From assembly GCA_023229615.1 (NCBI GenBank), contig JALNYX010000004.1:34884-45282 (forward strand): a stretch of 10,399 nucleotides of DNA, in the 5' to 3' direction. The first letter of the stretch is position 1, and every line of letters starts with the position of its first letter. This document shows, piece by piece, positions 7,905-10,399 of the stretch. The notes under the pieces were generated by a model that was given only the letters and a program-made list of their open reading frames with translations, did no database searches and was not told where the DNA came from. Source of the DNA: Candidatus Moraniibacteriota bacterium (GTDB taxonomy: Bacteria; Patescibacteriota; Minisyncoccia; Moranbacterales; UBA9337). Made by a program: the position numbers and the translations under genes.

Positions 7905-9545
7905 ATGATTCAAAAAATAATCAAAAGCAAACTTTTTGACGGCTCTCCGGTTGAGTCGGTGGCAGGAGCAGCTCTGGTGATCTCATTGGCTGGAATTTTG
8001 AGCCGGCTTTTGGGATTGGTGCGAGATAGAATTTTGGCTTCTCAATTCGGAGCCGGAGATGTTCTAGATGTTTATTATGCCGCTTTTCGCGTGCCGGATT
8101 TGGTGTATAATCTTTTAGTTGTTGGTGCGCTTAGCGCCGCTTTTATCCCCGTTTTTACGCGATTGATTGTGAATAAGAAAGAGAACGAAGCGCGCAAGTT
8201 ATCTTCGGGAGTGATAACATTAATGGTGCTTGCCGTAGCTTCTATATCTGCCTTGCTGGCTGTTTTTTCTCCTTGGGTAGTGAAGTTGGTTACTCCCGGG
8301 TTTACACCGGAAAAAATGAGCGATGTTGTCTACTTTACTCGGATTATGTTCCTTAGTCCGATTTTTTTGGGAATTAGTGCTGTTTTTGGCGGAATGCTGG
8401 TTTCATATAAAAGATTTCTTGTTTATTCGTTAGCCCCAATAACATATAACATTGGAATTATTATCGGAGCATTATTTTTTGTCAGATTTATTGGTCCAGC
8501 CGGATTGGCTTGGGGGGTGGTTTTGGGAGCTATGCTTCATATGTTGATTCAATATCCGGCGGCTAAAAAGATTGGATTTAAATATAGTTTTTCCTTGATG
8601 AAATCTGTTTGTGACAAAAATGTGCGGAAGGTGATTGTCCTTATGATTCCTCGCAGTCTGGGAATGGCGGTTAATCAAATTAATCTTTTAGTAATTACAG
8701 TCTTTGCATCAACATTGGCAGCCGGAAGTTTGGCAGTTTTTAATTTTGCTAACAATATCCAAAGCGTTCCGATGGGACTTTTCGGAATATCCTTTGCGGT
8801 GGCAGTCTTTCCGCATTTAAGTAGCTTGGCAGGAGAAGAAAGTCGCAAAGAATTTGCGCGAGTTTTTTCGCGAACTTTTCGGAGAATAACATTTTTTGTG
8901 GTGCCGATGAGTGTGGCGATTTTTGTTTTGCGTGCTGAGATTGTGCGCGCAGTTTTGGGAGCGGGTCAGTTTGATTGGGAGGACACGGTGCGAACGCTTC
9001 AAGTGCTGGGAATTTTATCGCTTAGTCTTTTTGCACAAAGCCTGATCCCACTTTTGGCGCGTTCTTTTTATGCAATTCATGACACAAAAATTCCTTTTTA
9101 TATTGCACTCGTGAGTGAAGCGGTTAATATTATTTTGGTAGTGTTGTTGATTGGAAAATATCAGGTGATGGGATTGGCAATTGCGTTTTCAGTTTCCAGT
9201 GTTTTGAATATGTTTTTGCTGGTTTTGATTTTGCGAAAAAGAGTGGGATATTTGGATGATAAAAATATTAGCATTTCTTTTATTAAAATTGGTTTGGCTT
9301 CGCTTCTGGCCGGAGGAGTCATTCAATTCGGGCGTTATTATTTGAGTAATTTTATTTCTTTGGACACTTTGGCAGAGGTGTTGCTTCAGATTGTTATTTC
9401 CGGCGGAATGGGGGCGGCCACTTTTCTTTTGGGTTGCTATTATTTCGGAATCGAAGAATTCCATGATTTCAAAAAGTCCATTCTGGTAAAAATATTCGGA
9501 ATGCCGGCGGACATAATCAAGGACCCGAATTCGATGGAGCAATAA
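7905..9545 (+). CDS. murJ: Lipid II flippase MurJ (MviN family)
   Basis: MurJ is the inner-membrane MOP-superfamily flippase that moves lipid II to the outer face for peptidoglycan assembly. The 546-residue protein has many hydrophobic segments, consistent with the usual 14 helices. The family signature SRLLGLVRDRILASQFGAG (33-51) holds Arg34 and Arg40, which match the cavity residues Arg18 and Arg24 of E. coli. It is followed by LDVYYAAFRVPDLVYNLLVVG (54-74) and ALSAAFIPVF (75-84). Two other arginines important in E. coli (Arg52 and Arg270) are not at their expected places: the first region reads DLVYNL and the second FNFANNIQSVP (279-289). The start is set by a strong ribosome binding site. 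A separate promoter probably drives it. The gene converges on the minus-strand unit to its right, and I see no plus-strand intrinsic terminator after its stop. Confidence 0.92.
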   Translation: MIQKIIKSKLFDGSPVESVAGAALVISLAGILSRLLGLVRDRILASQFGAGDVLDVYYAAFRVPDLVYNLLVVGALSAAFIPVFTRLIVNKKENEARKLSSGVITLMVLAVASISALLAVFSPWVVKLVTPGFTPEKMSDVVYFTRIMFLSPIFLGISAVFGGMLVSYKRFLVYSLAPITYNIGIIIGALFFVRFIGPAGLAWGVVLGAMLHMLIQYPAAKKIGFKYSFSLMKSVCDKNVRKVIVLMIPRSLGMAVNQINLLVITVFASTLAAGSLAVFNFANNIQSVPMGLFGISFAVAVFPHLSSLAGEESRKEFARVFSRTFRRITFFVVPMSVAIFVLRAEIVRAVLGAGQFDWEDTVRTLQVLGILSLSLFAQSLIPLLARSFYAIHDTKIPFYIALVSEAVNIILVVLLIGKYQVMGLAIAFSVSSVLNMFLLVLILRKRVGYLDDKNISISFIKIGLASLLAGGVIQFGRYYLSNFISLDTLAEVLLQIVISGGMGAATFLLGCYYFGIEEFHDFKKSILVKIFGMPADIIKDPNSMEQ

Positions 9546-9550
9546 AGAAA

Positions 9551-9583
9551 AAGCATCCCAACCATTGAATGATTAAGATGCTT
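9551..9583 (-). terminator. Strong intrinsic terminator of the minus-strand gene
   Basis: Read on the minus strand, the RNA can fold into a continuous 15-bp stem (outer arms AAGCAUC and GAUGCUU) closed by a 3-base UCA loop, then runs into UUUCUUUAUU. Three of the pairs are G-U wobbles. On the plus strand those pairs become A-C mismatches and no U-tract follows, so the element acts for minus-strand transcription. It lies directly downstream of the 179-residue gene. Confidence 0.8.
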
Positions 9584-9666
9584 GACAGAGATATAGTTAG
9601 TTAGACGATGAAACAATCCAATCCTTCTTCCTTATTGAAAAATTCAATTCGGGAACATTTTTTATG
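9583..9666 (+). repeat. Left arm of a long inverted repeat
   Basis: The core at 9600-9666 matches the reverse complement of 10199-10265 at 58 of 67 positions without gaps. Two blocks are perfect: 18 bases (9611-9628) and 26 bases (9641-9666). A 12-base spacer between them (9629-9640) has diverged. A further shared TGACAGA lies outside the core at 9583-9589, with a 7-base length difference between the arms. Identity stops exactly after ATG at 9664-9666, and in this arm that ATG opens only a three-codon frame. The stop codon of the minus-strand gene (9662-9664) lies inside this arm. Confidence 0.92.
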
Positions 9667-10201
9667 AATTATTAATTGATAGTTCATCAGTATCACTCGG
9701 CTCTTGTGCTGCCTCTATTATGGATCTTAGTTTATTTCTTATATCGTCCTCGTTTCCAACTTCTGGAATATTAGGCGAAACTCCTGGCCGACCAGAAAGA
9801 GAACCCTCATCATCTATAAAAAATCTGAATAATAATCTTGCCGACCAGCCCATCTCAACTATTTTATCAAGATGTTCTTTTTCATGTTCGGTTAGCTCAT
9901 TTGCAATCGCGTCATCATGAAATAAGTCTCGTAAAAAAGTTTGCATCTCCTCCAAGTTTACCAATTCAATCTCTCCTGGTCTTATTTTTCCAGATTTTGT
10001 TAAATCATTGGCATTAAATTCCTGTAAACCAATACGACCATTAATAAAATCATTTATCAACGCTGCTGATTTTTCATCCTCTATTTCAGCTTCAACAACC
10101 GGCCTAGCTTCTTTCTTCGCTAAAAATGTTCGCTCTGCCAGAGTTGGTTGGCTTTCTTTTTCGCCTACAATATTGTATTTATTTGCATTTGGTATTTCCA
10201 T
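9662..10201 (-). CDS. Unrecognised acidic protein with HEKEH motif, framed by inverted repeats
   Basis: I do not recognise this 179-residue protein. It is acidic and has no signal peptide or membrane segment. Residues 1-50 are Glu/Ala-rich and probably disordered, and 50-130 look mainly helical. The helix NELTEHEKEHLDKIVEMGW (101-119) contains HEKEH (106-110), which fits the zinc-metallopeptidase pattern HExxH, but I can name no third metal ligand. The C-terminal tail (150-179) is again acidic. The start ATG is the last codon of the right inverted-repeat arm and the stop lies just inside the left arm. Evidence that it is real: ATG start, long frame, a candidate promoter upstream and a strong terminator downstream. 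A weak GGGA lies 7-10 bases before the start. Isoleucine codons are ATA in 9 of 16 cases, against 6 of 28 in trxB (hand counts), which hints at a different origin. Function unknown. Confidence 0.75.
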   Translation of the reverse strand: MEIPNANKYNIVGEKESQPTLAERTFLAKKEARPVVEAEIEDEKSAALINDFINGRIGLQEFNANDLTKSGKIRPGEIELVNLEEMQTFLRDLFHDDAIANELTEHEKEHLDKIVEMGWSARLLFRFFIDDEGSLSGRPGVSPNIPEVGNEDDIRNKLRSIIEAAQEPSDTDELSINNS

Positions 10202-10275
10202 AAAAAATGTTCCCGAATTGAATTAATAAAAAATCGAGAAGGATTGGATTGTTTTTTCGTCTAACGTATCTGTCA
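10199..10275 (-). repeat. Right arm of a long inverted repeat, forming the gene's 5' leader
   Basis: This arm is the reverse complement of the left arm over a 67-base core (10199-10265). The perfect blocks are at 10237-10254 and 10199-10224, with the diverged 12-base spacer at 10225-10236. The outlying TGACAGA match is at 10269-10275. On the minus strand it supplies the 5' untranslated leader and ends exactly with the start codon. I looked for direct target-site duplications outside both arms and saw none longer than chance. Confidence 0.92.
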
Positions 10276-10292
10276 CTAGCGTTGCGTTTAAA

Positions 10293-10321
10293 AATATTCA
10301 GCACCTTAAAAACATTATCAA
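10293..10321 (-). promoter_or_regulatory. Candidate promoter of the minus-strand gene
   Basis: On the minus strand TTGATA (10316-10321) and AATATT (10293-10298) are spaced by 17 bases and match the -35/-10 consensus at 5 and 4 of 6 positions. Transcription would start near 10286, just outside the right repeat arm, so the whole arm would be transcribed as leader. The -10 match is imperfect and the DNA is AT-rich, so this is tentative. Confidence 0.4.
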
Positions 10322-10399
10322 TTAGCCAAAAATCAGTCTTTGATGTATTTTTCGACTTGAATTCTTGATAGGATAATTTCAATTAACTATTAAAGAAAT

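Noticed and set aside
9582..9587. A perfect TTGACA on the plus strand at the outer edge of the left arm, which could be a -35 box reading into the repeat unit.
   Set aside because: No acceptable -10 lies 16-18 bases downstream (GACGAT or ACGATG). TATAGT at 9592 is too close to pair with it.
9600..10265. The outermost bases GTTAGAC and GTCTAAC of the repeat arms fit the integron attC core consensus GTTRRRY and RYYYAAC.
   Set aside because: No full attC-like hairpin accompanies either one. The upstream left-side TCCCAAC fails the first position, and the strong hairpin there is a terminator. No integron integrase is present, so the match is likely chance.
9583..10275. A complete insertion sequence or transposon.
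   Set aside because: The only gene inside has no transposase features, and no target-site duplication is visible at either possible boundary. A non-autonomous element remains possible and is covered in the findings.
10179..10382. A 67-codon minus-strand frame starting from TTG and overlapping the start of the 179-residue gene.
   Set aside because: It has a non-ATG start and no ribosome binding site, spans the candidate promoter and repeat arm, and has no recognisable protein features.

Overview
The window looks like chromosome from a Candidate Phyla Radiation (Patescibacteria) bacterium, most likely a Parcubacteria-type lineage. This is inferred from protein style and base composition, not from a database match. 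The DNA is AT-rich. The MurD, GT4 glycosyltransferase, DUF4012 and MurJ proteins all carry signatures I associate with CPR genomes, such as the MurD N-terminus with GLGLLGGG, the glycosyltransferase stretch LADYRWYTFSEQ, and the MurJ stretch FNFANNIQSVP. All seven genes stop with TAA or TAG and none contains an in-frame TGA, so there is no sign of TGA read as glycine.

Positions 44-7768 hold five plus-strand genes: a D-aminoacylase-like amidohydrolase, murD, a thioredoxin-reductase-like flavoprotein (trxB), a GT4 glycosyltransferase and a large membrane-anchored DUF4012 protein. Gaps are 5 to 79 bases and I see no convincing terminator between them, so they may be co-transcribed at least in blocks. 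A 136-base gap with a plausible sigma70-type promoter (7790-7818) precedes murJ (7905-9545), the lipid II flippase, which has a strong ribosome binding site. The theme is the cell envelope: MurD makes the D-Glu step of the peptidoglycan precursor, MurJ flips lipid II, the glycosyltransferase and DUF4012 protein fit surface-glycan work, and the amidohydrolase belongs to a family acting on N-acylated D-amino acids.

Positions 9551-10321 hold a different kind of unit on the minus strand. It contains a probable promoter, a 5' leader, an unrecognised 179-residue acidic protein with an HEKEH motif, and a strong intrinsic terminator. The ORF is framed by 67-bp inverted repeats (58 of 67 identical) whose inner edges coincide with the start and stop codons. 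Inverting the DNA between the repeats would recreate exactly the same protein in the other direction. The mRNA would also carry complementary 5' and 3' ends. This inverted-repeat-framed gene is the most unusual thing in the window. No recombinase or transposase is visible nearby. The last 78 bases (10322-10399) hold nothing I can call.
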